39,389 nt of DNA, from NCBI GenBank assembly GCA_030426145.1, contig JAUHZF010000033.1, forward strand, positions 1 to 39,389. The letters run 5' to 3'. Below, piece after piece: positions 26,890 to 34,715 of the stretch. This DNA is from Polyangia bacterium (GTDB lineage Bacteria; Myxococcota_A; Polyangia; Polyangiales; Polyangiaceae). Below the pieces are notes generated by a model. That model made no database searches. It saw only the letters and a program-made list of their open reading frames with translations, and was not told the DNA's origin. The translations under genes were made by a program, and so were the position numbers. Within the stretch, counting starts at the first letter, position 1; every line of letters starts with the position of its first letter.

Positions 26890-27960
26890 ATGGCAGAGAT
26901 CGACGCGCTTCTGAGATACATGCACGAGCGAGGCGGCTCGGACCTACACCTCGCCGCCGGGCTCGAGCCACGCGTTCGCCTCAGCGGCTCGTTGCAGCCG
27001 GTGGAAGGTCGCAAACCCCTGTCAGAGGCCGAGCTCAGCGCCATGATGCAAGAGCTCGCGAGCCCGATGCAGTGGGCGTCCTTCGAGCACACGCTCGACA
27101 CCGATTTCGCCTACGGCCTTCCGGGCGTGGCTCGGTTCCGGGTGAACTACTTCTGCCAGGAGAACGGGGTGGCGGCGGTGCTCCGGATCATCCCGGAGAA
27201 GATCCGCACCTTCGAGGAGCTCGGGGTGCCGGCCGCGGTGGAGCGGTTCGTCCACATGAACGCGGGGCTCGTGCTGGTGACCGGCCCCACGGGCAGCGGC
27301 AAGAGCACCACGCTCGCCGCCATCATCGACAAGATCAACAGCTCCTACGAGAAGCACATCGTCACCATCGAAGACCCCATCGAGTTCGTGCATCCGCCCA
27401 AGCGCGCGCTCTTCAGCCAGCGTGAGGTCGGCGAGCACACCAAGAGCTTCTCTTCGGCCCTGAGGGCGGCCATCCGCCAGAACCCCGACGTCATCCTCGT
27501 GGGCGAGATGCGGGACCACGAGACGATCGCCCTCGCGGTCACTGCGGCCGAGATGGGCATGCTGGTCTTCGGAACGCTGCACACCAACAGCGCGGTCAAG
27601 ACCATCGACCGCCTCATCGACGCCTTCCCCGCCGAAGAGCAAACCCAGGCCCGCGTGAGCCTCTCCCAAGCGCTGGCCGGGGTGGTCGCACAGCTCCTGC
27701 TCCCCACCTTCGATGGCAAGGGGCGCGTGGCGGCCCACGAGATCCTGCTCCGCACCACGGGCCTGCCCAACCTCATCCGCGAGGAGAAGACCGGCCTGCT
27801 CCGCTCGCTCATCCAGAACAACCGTGAGATGGGCATGCAGATGATGGACGACGCGCTCATGGCGCTGGTCGAGCAGCAGCGAATTCTGCCCCGGGACGCC
27901 TACCAGAAGGCGCAAGACAAGGGCCGCTTCGAAGCCCTGCTCCCCCGCGACCAGATGTAG
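26890..27960 (+). CDS. type IV pilus retraction ATPase, PilT/PilU family
   Basis: This is a 356-residue protein, the usual PilT length. It shows the N-terminal SDLHLAAG, Walker A GPTGSGKSTT, IEDPIEFVH, LRAAIRQNPDVILVGEMRD, GTLHTNSAVKTIDRLID and MQMMDDAL, all canonical. It powers pilus disassembly at the inner membrane and thereby twitching or social motility. It forms an operon with the preceding PilT-like gene. The genome may hold a main pilT elsewhere in a pil cluster, since no pilin or pilB gene is near, so PilU-like or paralogous status is possible. Confidence 0.93.
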   Translation: MAEIDALLRYMHERGGSDLHLAAGLEPRVRLSGSLQPVEGRKPLSEAELSAMMQELASPMQWASFEHTLDTDFAYGLPGVARFRVNYFCQENGVAAVLRIIPEKIRTFEELGVPAAVERFVHMNAGLVLVTGPTGSGKSTTLAAIIDKINSSYEKHIVTIEDPIEFVHPPKRALFSQREVGEHTKSFSSALRAAIRQNPDVILVGEMRDHETIALAVTAAEMGMLVFGTLHTNSAVKTIDRLIDAFPAEEQTQARVSLSQALAGVVAQLLLPTFDGKGRVAAHEILLRTTGLPNLIREEKTGLLRSLIQNNREMGMQMMDDALMALVEQQRILPRDAYQKAQDKGRFEALLPRDQM

Positions 27961-27980
27961 CGGAAGGACCGCGGTCGACG

Positions 27981-27997
27981 CTGGCACGTCCCTCGCC
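27981..27997 (+). promoter_or_regulatory. candidate sigma54 promoter of the peroxiredoxin gene
   Basis: CTGGCACGTCCCTCGCC fits the -24/-12 consensus YTGGCACGRNNNTTGCW in the essential parts: TGGCACG at -24 and GC at -12, with exactly ten bases between GG (27983-27984) and GC (27995-27996). The start of transcription would fall near 28008, leaving a leader of about 9 nt with the G-rich ribosome site. A chance match in G+C-rich DNA cannot be excluded. Confidence 0.45.
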
Positions 27998-28016
27998 CGG
28001 TGTGCAATATGGGGGG

Positions 28017-28769
28017 ATGTTGAAAGAAGGCACGACTGCTCCCGACTTCGAGTTGGGAGACCAGTTCCAGAGGAAGATCAGCCTCTCCAAGTACCGCGAC
28101 GCGCAGCACGTCCTGCTCGTCTTCTACCCCCTCGATTTCACACCTACGTGAAGCGGTGAGATCCCGGCGCTGGATGCGCTGGTCGGTCAGTTTCACGAAG
28201 CGCACACCCAGGTTCTCGGCGCCAGCATCGACAGTCACTTCTGTCATGCCGCGTGGGGAGACAGCATGGGTGGGGTCTCGTTCCCGCTGTTGAGTGACTT
28301 CCACCCCAAGGGCAAGGTCGCCGAGAGCTTCGGCCTCTACCTCGCCGACGCGGGCATCACCGATCGGGCCACTGTGCTCATCGATGCCGGAGGCACCATC
28401 CGCCACATCTCGTCGGTGGGTCCCGGGGGCAAACGAGACATGAATGAGCTGCTCGCCATGGCGAAGAAGCTCGACGCCGAGTACGAGGGCGAGACGAAAG
28501 ACGTCGCCAAACCCGAAGGGCTTCCCGCGGGCTCGGTCCTCTTCGTCAAATCCAACTGCATCTTCAGCCGTTGGGCCCAGGCGGCCCGCGCCAACCTGCA
28601 CCTCGACGACCTCGCGCTCAAGAACGTGAGCGAGGATGCAGACGCCAAGGCCGAGCTCGAGAACCTCGGTGGGTCGCACCAAGCGCCGGCCCTGCTCGTC
28701 GATGGCGAGGTCCACTACGAGTCGGGCGCCATCGTGCAAGCCCTCGGCGAGCGCTGCGGCATCGCCTGA
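28017..28769 (+). CDS. selenocysteine-containing peroxiredoxin with glutaredoxin-like C-terminal domain
   Basis: Reading TGA at 28149-28151 as selenocysteine gives 250 residues from ATG 28017. The first 44 codons end in VFYPLDFTPT, then Sec45, then SGEIPALDAL. In AhpC-type peroxiredoxins the same place reads FYPLDFTFVCTSEIPAL, so the TGA aligns exactly with the peroxidatic cysteine, and the PxxxTxxC motif is otherwise intact (Pro38, Thr42). The rest continues without break: VLGASIDSHFCHAAW, FPLLSDFHPKG, DRATVLIDAGGTIRH. Residues about 170-250 (SVLFVKSNCIFSRWAQAAR ... APALLVDGEVHYESGAIVQAL) look like a glutaredoxin/GST N-terminal thioredoxin fold with a CIFS motif, a likely built-in reductant. 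It should reduce peroxides in the cytoplasm. The alternative is a TGC-to-TGA nonsense mutation. Confidence 0.82.
28156..28196 (+). promoter_or_regulatory. candidate bacterial SECIS element
   Basis: Starting 4 nt after the in-frame TGA, the RNA can fold as GUGA/UCAC (28156-28159 with 28193-28196), GAUC/GGUC (28160-28163 with 28185-28188) and CCGGCGC/GCGCUGG (28164-28170 with 28176-28182), closed by the loop UGGAU. The 3' side has a UC bulge and a 4-nt internal loop. The apical loop lies about 20-24 nt after the UGA, within the window known for bacterial SECIS, and contains GG. The fold was drawn by hand. Confidence 0.6.
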
Positions 28770-28781
28770 GCCCATTCCCTA

Positions 28782-28818
28782 CCCCGCGCGCAGCGCCTCG
28801 ACGGCCATGCGCGCGGGG
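28782..28818. terminator. GC-rich perfect hairpin after the peroxiredoxin gene
   Basis: CCCCGCGCGCA (28782-28792) pairs perfectly with TGCGCGCGGGG (28808-28818) around a 15-nt loop, 13 nt after the stop. No U-run follows, so it may act as a processing or stabilising stem or a non-canonical terminator. The rest of 28819-28983 shows no convincing gene. Confidence 0.5.
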
Positions 28819-28983
28819 CCACCGGCCTCGCCGAGGTAGACCACTGTCGCACATTGTCCCACTTACTTTCGATGAAGACGACAGAATGCTGCGCATGTCC
28901 GTTGCGGTCCGCGACCTTGTAGTGTGAGGGCACGAAGTTTCATTCCTGGTTGGGACGAGCCTTCGCGATCAGAGACGGGTGTG

Positions 28984-30174
28984 ATGTCCTCGGGTGGAGC
29001 GATGAGCGACAGCGACGAGTGGGAGGAGACGACCCGGCTCGACGACATCGACCCGCGGCGGCGCCGGCGGGCCGATACCGCGAGCCTGCCCGCCGAGGGG
29101 CTCAAGCTCCCGCTCCCCTTTCGAGCGCCGGATACGGCGGAACCATCACGACCGAGCCAACCGCCGCCCGAGCCCTCTCCCGGGCAGACGATGGATTCTT
29201 GGTACCCGTCGCGCGGTGTGCCTCCGCCGACCCCTCCTCGGGCTCGTCGATCACCACCGCCACCGCGACCTCCACAGCATCGGGCCGAAGCTTGGCGACC
29301 GTCGGAGGCGCCTCCGGTGCGTCCGCCCAACCCCATCGCCGACGGTCCACCTCCTCCCCCACGCCGGTCGGTTCTGCCTTCGGCCCCGGAGCCCGAGCCT
29401 TCGGCCCCAGAGGTGGAGCCTGCGACGGTGCAGCATCTCGAGCTCATCTGGGGAGGACCCGACGAGGCCGCGATCCAGCGCGCGCGCCGCTGGAACCGCG
29501 AACAGGAGAAGCACCTCCCTCGAACGGGCGCCCGCGCAGTGGAGCCCCGAAAGGGGGCCCACTGGCTGAAGCAGTCCCGCCTCGCGGGTCATGACGACAT
29601 CTGCGCCGCGGTGTCGGCCGGGGCCACCGAGCCGCCGGCACGGGTGGTGGAAGGCACGCTCACCTTCGACCTCGACCCGGCAGAAGAGCTCAAGGCGACA
29701 CGCGCTGCGCTCCGCCGGGTCGCGCCCCATCACCCCGAGCTACGGCGCACCATGGAGTCGACCGAAGGCTTGGCCGAGGATCCCCTCACCCCCCTCGCCA
29801 TGCTCCGCACCGCCACCCATGAGCTCATCACGAAGGCTGTCGCGGCCGGCATGGCCCGGGCCGAGCTTCAGAGCCAGACCCGCGACACCCTCATGCGCCA
29901 CCGGAAACACGCAGAGCTGAACATCCTCGGCGGCGATCATCTCGTGGCGCGGCTGCACCTCGATTCGAGCGTGGCTCCCTGGGTCGCCTACGTTCCCAAG
30001 GAAGCCATGAGCACCCTCCCCCTCATGCCCGAGCTCCCGGTACGTGCGGTGGTGACCGTGCACGCGAGACAAGACCCCGAAGAGAGAGGCACCCATGGTC
30101 TGAAGCTGCACGCCCTCGCCCGCTTCGTAGAGGTCACCGAGCCTCGCCCGTCGCCGTCGGGCAACAAGAAGTGA
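28984..30174 (+). CDS. proline-rich protein of unknown function, myxobacterial type
   Basis: This is a 396-residue protein from ATG 28984; GTG 28924 and ATG 29002 are in-frame alternatives. An acidic/basic head (SDEWEETTRLDDIDPRRRRR) and about 110 residues of Pro-rich, probably disordered sequence precede a folded half beginning VQHLELIWGGPDEAAIQRARRW. Later segments include GTLTFDLDPAEELKATRAAL, then LGGDHLVARLHLD and WVAYVPKEAMSTLPLMPELP. From memory, this resembles a family of hypothetical proteins of Polyangia (LELLWFDP..., then FDELETLKA..., FGGxHLRALL...), often near DUF2169 or pentapeptide genes, without a known role. No signal peptide or membrane segment is seen. Confidence 0.72.
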   Translation: MSSGGAMSDSDEWEETTRLDDIDPRRRRRADTASLPAEGLKLPLPFRAPDTAEPSRPSQPPPEPSPGQTMDSWYPSRGVPPPTPPRARRSPPPPRPPQHRAEAWRPSEAPPVRPPNPIADGPPPPPRRSVLPSAPEPEPSAPEVEPATVQHLELIWGGPDEAAIQRARRWNREQEKHLPRTGARAVEPRKGAHWLKQSRLAGHDDICAAVSAGATEPPARVVEGTLTFDLDPAEELKATRAALRRVAPHHPELRRTMESTEGLAEDPLTPLAMLRTATHELITKAVAAGMARAELQSQTRDTLMRHRKHAELNILGGDHLVARLHLDSSVAPWVAYVPKEAMSTLPLMPELPVRAVVTVHARQDPEERGTHGLKLHALARFVEVTEPRPSPSGNKK

Positions 30175-30191
30175 CCCGAGGGCTGGAGGGC

Positions 30192-31424
30192 CTACTCGAA
30201 GGCGCGCGTCACGTCCTTCTTGGCCACGGCACCGAGTCGGACCGCGTCGTAGCCGCACTTGCCACGAATGGCGTCGACTGCCGCCGCCACCCGCTTGGTT
30301 TGCGTGAACGGTAAGAAGAGCTGTCCACCATCGTCGACCAGGTTCGACAGCGCGATCCCGACCAGACGCACCGGCAAGCCCGCCGCGCGAGCACGCACCT
30401 TGCGATACAGGGACTGCACGCGCGCAAGCATCTCCTTCTCCTCGGCGGTCGCAGGTCCGGTGCTCGAACGCTGTACGGTGTGGAAGTCTGTCGTGCGCAA
30501 CTTGAGAGACACGGTACGGGCGCGGAGCCCGCGCTTGCGCGCACGCCAACAAACCCGCTCGGTGAGGCCGAGCAGCTGGTCGAGCACGCGCTGCTCGTCA
30601 TCGAGCGCCGCGAAGAAGGTCCGCTCGTTGGAGATGCTCCCGACGCGTTGTCCCACAGGGTCGTGCTCGCGAAAGGCGGGTCTTTCGCGACCAAAGCGCG
30701 CCGAGCCCTGTCCGTGCATCTCGCGTTCGACCACGGCGATGGTGCGCGCGAACCGCTCACGCGCGAGCGGTGTCGACTCGGCCACGAGCTCGTGCAGCGT
30801 GAAGAGCCCTTCGGCCTGCATCTGCGCTTCGGCACGAGGCCCAATCCCGGGGAACTTGCGCACGGGGAGCGGCCGTAGGAACGCGCCCTCTGCGCCGTGG
30901 CGTACCAAGTGCACGCCAGCGGGCTTGGCGCGACCGCTCGCGATCTTGGCCACGATCCGCGAGCCGCCGACGCCCGCGCTCGCGGGAAGGCCGACCTCGT
31001 CGAAGATGGTCTCGCGCATGTGGCGGATGGTGCGCTCGATGGTCGCGGCTCCGTCGTGGTCACCCGGCCGACGGTACAGTCGCTCGGTGCCCGTGAAGTC
31101 GAGGTAGAACTCGTCGATGCTCGCCGCCTGCACCACCGGCGTGTAGCGCTCGAGCACCGCACGAACCTTCTGGGCGTAGGGTGCGTAGATGCCGTGGCGA
31201 CCCGACAGGAAGACGGTCTCGACCGGGGCGAGCTGGCTCGCCTCGCGCATGCTCATGCCCGAGCGCACGCCATGGGCGCGCACCTCGTAGCTGCACGCGG
31301 TGACGACCCCCGGTCCCCCGCGCCGACCACCCACGATGACCGGTTGCCCCTCGAGTGAAGGGTCGAGCAAACGCTCCACCGACACGAAGAAGGTGTCGAG
31401 GTCGAGACAGCAGACCCATCGCAT
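30192..31424 (-). CDS. dinB: DNA polymerase IV (Y family)
   Basis: This is a 410-residue protein from ATG 31424 (MRWVCCLDLDTFFVSVERLL). Palm-domain acidic residues are present in LDLDTFF and SIDEFYLD, TACSYEVRAHGVRSGMSM is the finger motif, and PASAGVGGSRIVAKIASGRAKP and FPGIGPRAEAQ (helix-hairpin-helix) follow. The little-finger domain ends in a region with LFLPF, which may act as a beta-clamp peptide. It carries out error-prone bypass of DNA lesions. A LexA-type operator touches the start codon, so expression is very likely damage induced. It follows the RlmJ-like gene by 34 bp on the same strand but has its own operator. Confidence 0.95.
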   Translation of the reverse strand: MRWVCCLDLDTFFVSVERLLDPSLEGQPVIVGGRRGGPGVVTACSYEVRAHGVRSGMSMREASQLAPVETVFLSGRHGIYAPYAQKVRAVLERYTPVVQAASIDEFYLDFTGTERLYRRPGDHDGAATIERTIRHMRETIFDEVGLPASAGVGGSRIVAKIASGRAKPAGVHLVRHGAEGAFLRPLPVRKFPGIGPRAEAQMQAEGLFTLHELVAESTPLARERFARTIAVVEREMHGQGSARFGRERPAFREHDPVGQRVGSISNERTFFAALDDEQRVLDQLLGLTERVCWRARKRGLRARTVSLKLRTTDFHTVQRSSTGPATAEEKEMLARVQSLYRKVRARAAGLPVRLVGIALSNLVDDGGQLFLPFTQTKRVAAAVDAIRGKCGYDAVRLGAVAKKDVTRAFE

Positions 31425-31443
31425 ACTGAACAAATATACAGTA
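31424..31443 (-). promoter_or_regulatory. LexA (SOS) box of dinB
   Basis: On the minus strand the sequence is TACTGTATATTTGTTCAGTA, with the CTG-N10-CAG core and 17 of 20 matches to the E. coli operator. It also fits most of the M. xanthus LexA motif as I recall it (ending GTTCAG). Its last A is the first base of the dinB ATG. A TATATT inside it could be the -10 element, which would place the transcript start at or next to the ATG. Confidence 0.85.
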
Positions 31444-31458
31444 CACGCTCCCAGCAGG

Positions 31459-32424
31459 CTACCTCGGGCCGTAGACCATCGACAGCTCGGCCCACGCGTC
31501 TGAAGGGGCCAGGCTCCCGAAGAGAGCGTCGAGCTCGAGCTCGAGCGCACGGCGGAGCGGCTCGAGCTGCGCCTCGGACACGGCCAACCAAACCACGCAA
31601 CGCAGGTCCCAATTCCACCGCAACCGCAGAAGGGGCGCGGCGAGCGCGCGCAGGCTCCGGTAGCCATCCACCACGGCCGGGCCATACGGAGCGGGGTGCA
31701 TGGAATCCACCGGTCCCCATACGCGGCGGAAGAGGGCGCGATCGTGAGCCAGGTCGCGCGCTTCACCGCGGGCGTCCTGGCCCCAGGTGAAGAAGACGAA
31801 CAAGTTCGGCCGCGACCGCATGCCGGCCCATCGCTCGATGAGTCGGCGGTAGCGCGCACGCCGAAAGGCGTGTTTCGCATGACGCCAGAGGCCGAAAGGA
31901 TCGAGCACCACCAGGTCTCGGTCGTCCCACTGACCGACCTGTCGCGCGATGAGGCTCTCGCCGTCGACCCGCTGCTCGTCGCCCCCCACGATGCTCCACG
32001 TCGAGCGACCCGTGGCCCGAGCCACGCCGCGCAGGATGGCGCGGGTCTTCGGATCCCACTCGTAGGCCTCGTGTAGGGCCGCGTGAGGTGCGGCCTCGTC
32101 GAGCAGCAGACTGGATCCCGCATAGGCCCCCTCGGTCTCGAAGGCGCCGACCCTCGTCAACGCCGCGCGCTGCGCCTCGCCGAGCAACAACGCGCTCTCG
32201 AGCAAGGTCTTCATCGACGCGCGCCGCGGGTCCCCGTCACCGACCAGGTACACCCCGCGCCCCGCATGGCATTCGCGGATCCGAAGCGCGTCGCGCCAAC
32301 GAGGCTGGCGAACGAGGTGCTGCGTCATCGTGAGCAGCGCCGTGTGTTTGACGAGGTCGCCCCCGTTGCCCGCGTTGGCGTTCTCGGGATTGTCGGGGTC
32401 ACGCAGGTGTAGAAAGGCGCTCAT
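31459..32424 (-). CDS. RlmJ-like putative methyltransferase
   Basis: This is a 321-residue protein. The N-terminus (NAGNGGDLVKHTALLTMTQHL ... IRECHAGRGVYLV) resembles RlmJ, the 23S rRNA adenine-2030 N6-methyltransferase (NPGDVLKH...DTHAGAG). Where RlmJ has DPPY, this protein has VVLDPFGLW, a form seen in TcmP-like proteins, so target and activity are open. The start overlaps the end of the transporter gene by 4 bp (ATGA), so these two genes are coupled; dinB lies just downstream. Confidence 0.6.
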   Translation of the reverse strand: MSAFLHLRDPDNPENANAGNGGDLVKHTALLTMTQHLVRQPRWRDALRIRECHAGRGVYLVGDGDPRRASMKTLLESALLLGEAQRAALTRVGAFETEGAYAGSSLLLDEAAPHAALHEAYEWDPKTRAILRGVARATGRSTWSIVGGDEQRVDGESLIARQVGQWDDRDLVVLDPFGLWRHAKHAFRRARYRRLIERWAGMRSRPNLFVFFTWGQDARGEARDLAHDRALFRRVWGPVDSMHPAPYGPAVVDGYRSLRALAAPLLRLRWNWDLRCVVWLAVSEAQLEPLRRALELELDALFGSLAPSDAWAELSMVYGPR

Positions 32425-33218
32425 GCCTCACCCGAGGGCATCTTTTCTTCCGCCAAAGGATCGATCTCCAAGTAGCGGCTGAGGTACCGCACCAGGAGAT
32501 AGAAGGGGAGGGTGTCGAGCAGGGCCGCGACGAACTTGAAGGCGTAGTTGTCGCGCACGAGCAGCGCCATGCTCCCCGCGGTTTGTTCGCCGCGGAGAAA
32601 GGCGGCGCCGAAGGTGAGCCCAACGACCACCAGCGAGTCGACGAGCTGGCTCACCATGGTGCTGCCGTTGTTGCGTAGCCAGAGGTGCTTACCTTTGGTG
32701 AGCCGCTTCCAGAAGTGGAACATGTAGACGTCGACGAACTGGGCCGCGAGGTAGGCGACCATCGAAGCGAGCACGGCGCCGGCCGTGCAGGCATAGATGA
32801 GCCCGAAGAGCTCGCCCGAGCCTTGCACCTGGGTGCCGTCGGGCAGAAACACCGGCTCCGCCAAGGGCAAGACCTGCCACGGCGGCTGCTGCTCCGCCGG
32901 CACCCCGGGGAGCGCCTGGCCGAGCCAGAGCGTACCGATGATGAGCAGGTTGACGGCCAGGCCCACCCACACCACGGCGGATGCGCGCTTGCGCCCGTAG
33001 AGCTCGCTGATGAGGTCGGTGCAGAGGAAGGTGAGCGGATAGGGCAAGACCCCCACGGCAAGGGCCAGCGGGCCCACCCGGATGAAGCGGGTGATGCCGA
33101 TGATGTTGAGCATCGCCATCGCGCCGATGAAGGTCCCCGCGAGAAGGAGAAAGACGCGCTCGCGACGCGCCTGGAGGGGGGAGGCCTCGATGGGATGCAG
33201 CGCCACCTCGGTTGCCAT
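32421..33218 (-). CDS. VUT/YhhQ family queuosine-precursor-type transporter
   Basis: This is a 265-residue protein from ATG 33218; a TTG two codons earlier is less likely. Six or so membrane helices are visible, with the family pattern FIGAMAMLNIIGITRFI, PYPLTFLCTDLISELYGRKRA and, in the second half, AYLAAQFVDVYMFHFWKRLTKGKHLWLRNNGSTMVSQLVDS. YhhQ members import preQ0/preQ1 for queuosine tRNA modification. It is longer than E. coli YhhQ (about 220), with an extra loop at about 100-130. Coupling to an RlmJ-like gene suggests a shared RNA-modification theme, but this is inference. Confidence 0.9.
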   Translation of the reverse strand: MATEVALHPIEASPLQARRERVFLLLAGTFIGAMAMLNIIGITRFIRVGPLALAVGVLPYPLTFLCTDLISELYGRKRASAVVWVGLAVNLLIIGTLWLGQALPGVPAEQQPPWQVLPLAEPVFLPDGTQVQGSGELFGLIYACTAGAVLASMVAYLAAQFVDVYMFHFWKRLTKGKHLWLRNNGSTMVSQLVDSLVVVGLTFGAAFLRGEQTAGSMALLVRDNYAFKFVAALLDTLPFYLLVRYLSRYLEIDPLAEEKMPSGEA

Positions 33219-33304
33219 GGCCAAACCCTAGTGCATGACGACTGCGGCGGGAGCCTGGGCGGGGCACGTCGACCGACGCGGCATCGCGTGATAGGACCGC
33301 CGCG

Positions 33305-34576
33305 ATGACGGACGCGGCAGAGCTGTCGGGCCTGGGCAACGCCTTCGCCTCGGAAGCACGGGCGGGGGCCCTTCCCCCTCACCAGAACTCGCCCCAGGAG
33401 GTCCCCTTCGGCCTCTACGCCGAGCAGCTGTCGGGTTCGGCCTTCACCGCCCCGCGCGCCGAGAACCGCAAGACGTGGATGTACCGTCTGCGGCCCTCGG
33501 CGGCGCACCCCGCGTTCCGTCGCCTCGACGATCTGGCGCCCGGGTGGTCGACCGGCCCCTTCTCCGAGCCGCCCGCGGCGAATCGGCTCCGCTGGAACCC
33601 CCTCCCCGCCCCCGCAGGCGAGGTCGACTTCTTCGCAGGGGTATCGACCATGGCCGGCAACGGGTCCCCCGACGCCCAGCTGGGCCTAAGTGTGCATCGC
33701 TACGCGTTCAACACGTCGATGGGCGACGCCTTCTTCAACGCCGACGCCGACATGCTCTTCGTGCCGCAGGCGGGCACGCTTCGCCTCGTCACCGAGTTGG
33801 GGGTGATGGAGGTTCCATCGGGCTGGATCGGTCACGTGCCCCGCGGCATGCGGATGCGCATCGAGGTGCTCGGCGCGGCGACCGGCTACGTCTGCGAGAA
33901 CTACGGCGCGTCGTTCGTGCTACCCGAGCTCGGGCCCATCGGTGCCAATGGGCTCGCCAATCCTCACGACTTTCTCTCGCCCCGAGCCGCCTACGAGGAG
34001 GCTGCGACGCCCACCCGGCTGATTCAGAAGCTCGGCGGTTGTTTCTACGCGACCGATCTCCCGCGTTCGCCCTTCGACGTGGTGGCGTGGCGCGGAAACC
34101 TGGTGCCCTATCGCTACGAGCTCGCCCGCTTCAACACCATCAACACCGTCTCGTTCGACCACCCCGACCCGTCGATCTTCACGGTGCTCACCTCGCCGAG
34201 CCACCGCATCGGCACCGCCAACTGCGACTTCGTGATCTTTCCCCCACGGTGGATGGTGGCGGAGCACACATTCCGGCCCCCGTGGTTCCACCGCAACGTG
34301 ATGAGCGAGCTCATGGGGCTCATCCACGGCGCGTACGACGCCAAAGCCACCGGCTTCCTTCCCGGCGGCGTGTCGCTCCACAACTGCATGAGCGCACACG
34401 GCCCCGACCGCGCCACCTACGAGAAGGCCGTCGCCGAGCCGATGGAGCCGAAGAAAATCGATGGCACCCTCGCGTTCATGTTCGAGACGTGTCGTCCCTT
34501 CCGCGTCCCCGTGTCGGCGTTTCGATGCGGCTCGCGTCAAGACGACTACGACGCGGTCTGGCACGGCTTCGCGTGA
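33305..34576 (+). CDS. hmgA: homogentisate 1,2-dioxygenase
   Basis: This is a 423-residue protein, close to the usual 430-445. The N-terminus [21 protein letters not shown] and [14 protein letters not shown] is diagnostic. Iron ligands are visible: His and Glu in [14 protein letters not shown] (about 329 and 335) and His in NCMSAHGPD (about 365), with spacing equal to that of the human enzyme (335, 341, 371). It opens the ring of homogentisate in tyrosine breakdown. No other tyrosine-pathway gene is in the window. It is divergent from the transporter gene across 86 bp. Confidence 0.96.
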   Translation: MTDAAELSGLGNAFASEARAGALPPHQNSPQEVPFGLYAEQLSGSAFTAPRAENRKTWMYRLRPSAAHPAFRRLDDLAPGWSTGPFSEPPAANRLRWNPLPAPAGEVDFFAGVSTMAGNGSPDAQLGLSVHRYAFNTSMGDAFFNADADMLFVPQAGTLRLVTELGVMEVPSGWIGHVPRGMRMRIEVLGAATGYVCENYGASFVLPELGPIGANGLANPHDFLSPRAAYEEAATPTRLIQKLGGCFYATDLPRSPFDVVAWRGNLVPYRYELARFNTINTVSFDHPDPSIFTVLTSPSHRIGTANCDFVIFPPRWMVAEHTFRPPWFHRNVMSELMGLIHGAYDAKATGFLPGGVSLHNCMSAHGPDRATYEKAVAEPMEPKKIDGTLAFMFETCRPFRVPVSAFRCGSRQDDYDAVWHGFA

Positions 34577-34715
34577 ACCTGTACGCAGCGCCGCGGCTGC
34601 AACGTTGCCGCCTATCACTGGCTCGAGAGCGCACAGCCCTCCCGCGCGCGGGACCACTTGGAGAAGGTGATCGCGTTCGAACCGCAGTCTCGATTCGCGG
34701 CCGCGGCCTGCTCAT
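34577..34715 (+). pseudogene. possible TPR-protein gene fragment
   Basis: Directly after the hmgA stop the same frame reads CTQRRGCNVAAYHWLESAQ and RARDHLEKVIAFEPQSRFAA, the latter like the final helices of a TPR motif. There is no start codon or upstream part, and the frame then runs into the antisense of the sirtuin gene. It may be the relic of a deleted gene or chance. Confidence 0.3.

Noticed and set aside
28017-28769. Simple nonsense-mutated peroxiredoxin pseudogene
   Set aside because: Not excluded, but less likely: the only defect falls on the one codon where Sec is expected, the rest of the frame is intact to a normal stop, and a SECIS-like hairpin is present.
28783-28848. Minus-strand peptide ending EAGGPARMAVEALRAG before a stop, as a gene relic
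   Set aside because: Only about two dozen codons between stops, and it coincides with the GC hairpin whose composition explains it.
33219-33304. preQ1 riboswitch before the queuosine-precursor transporter
   Set aside because: The short upstream gap shows no preQ1-type pseudoknot that I can draw; a covariance-model search would settle it.
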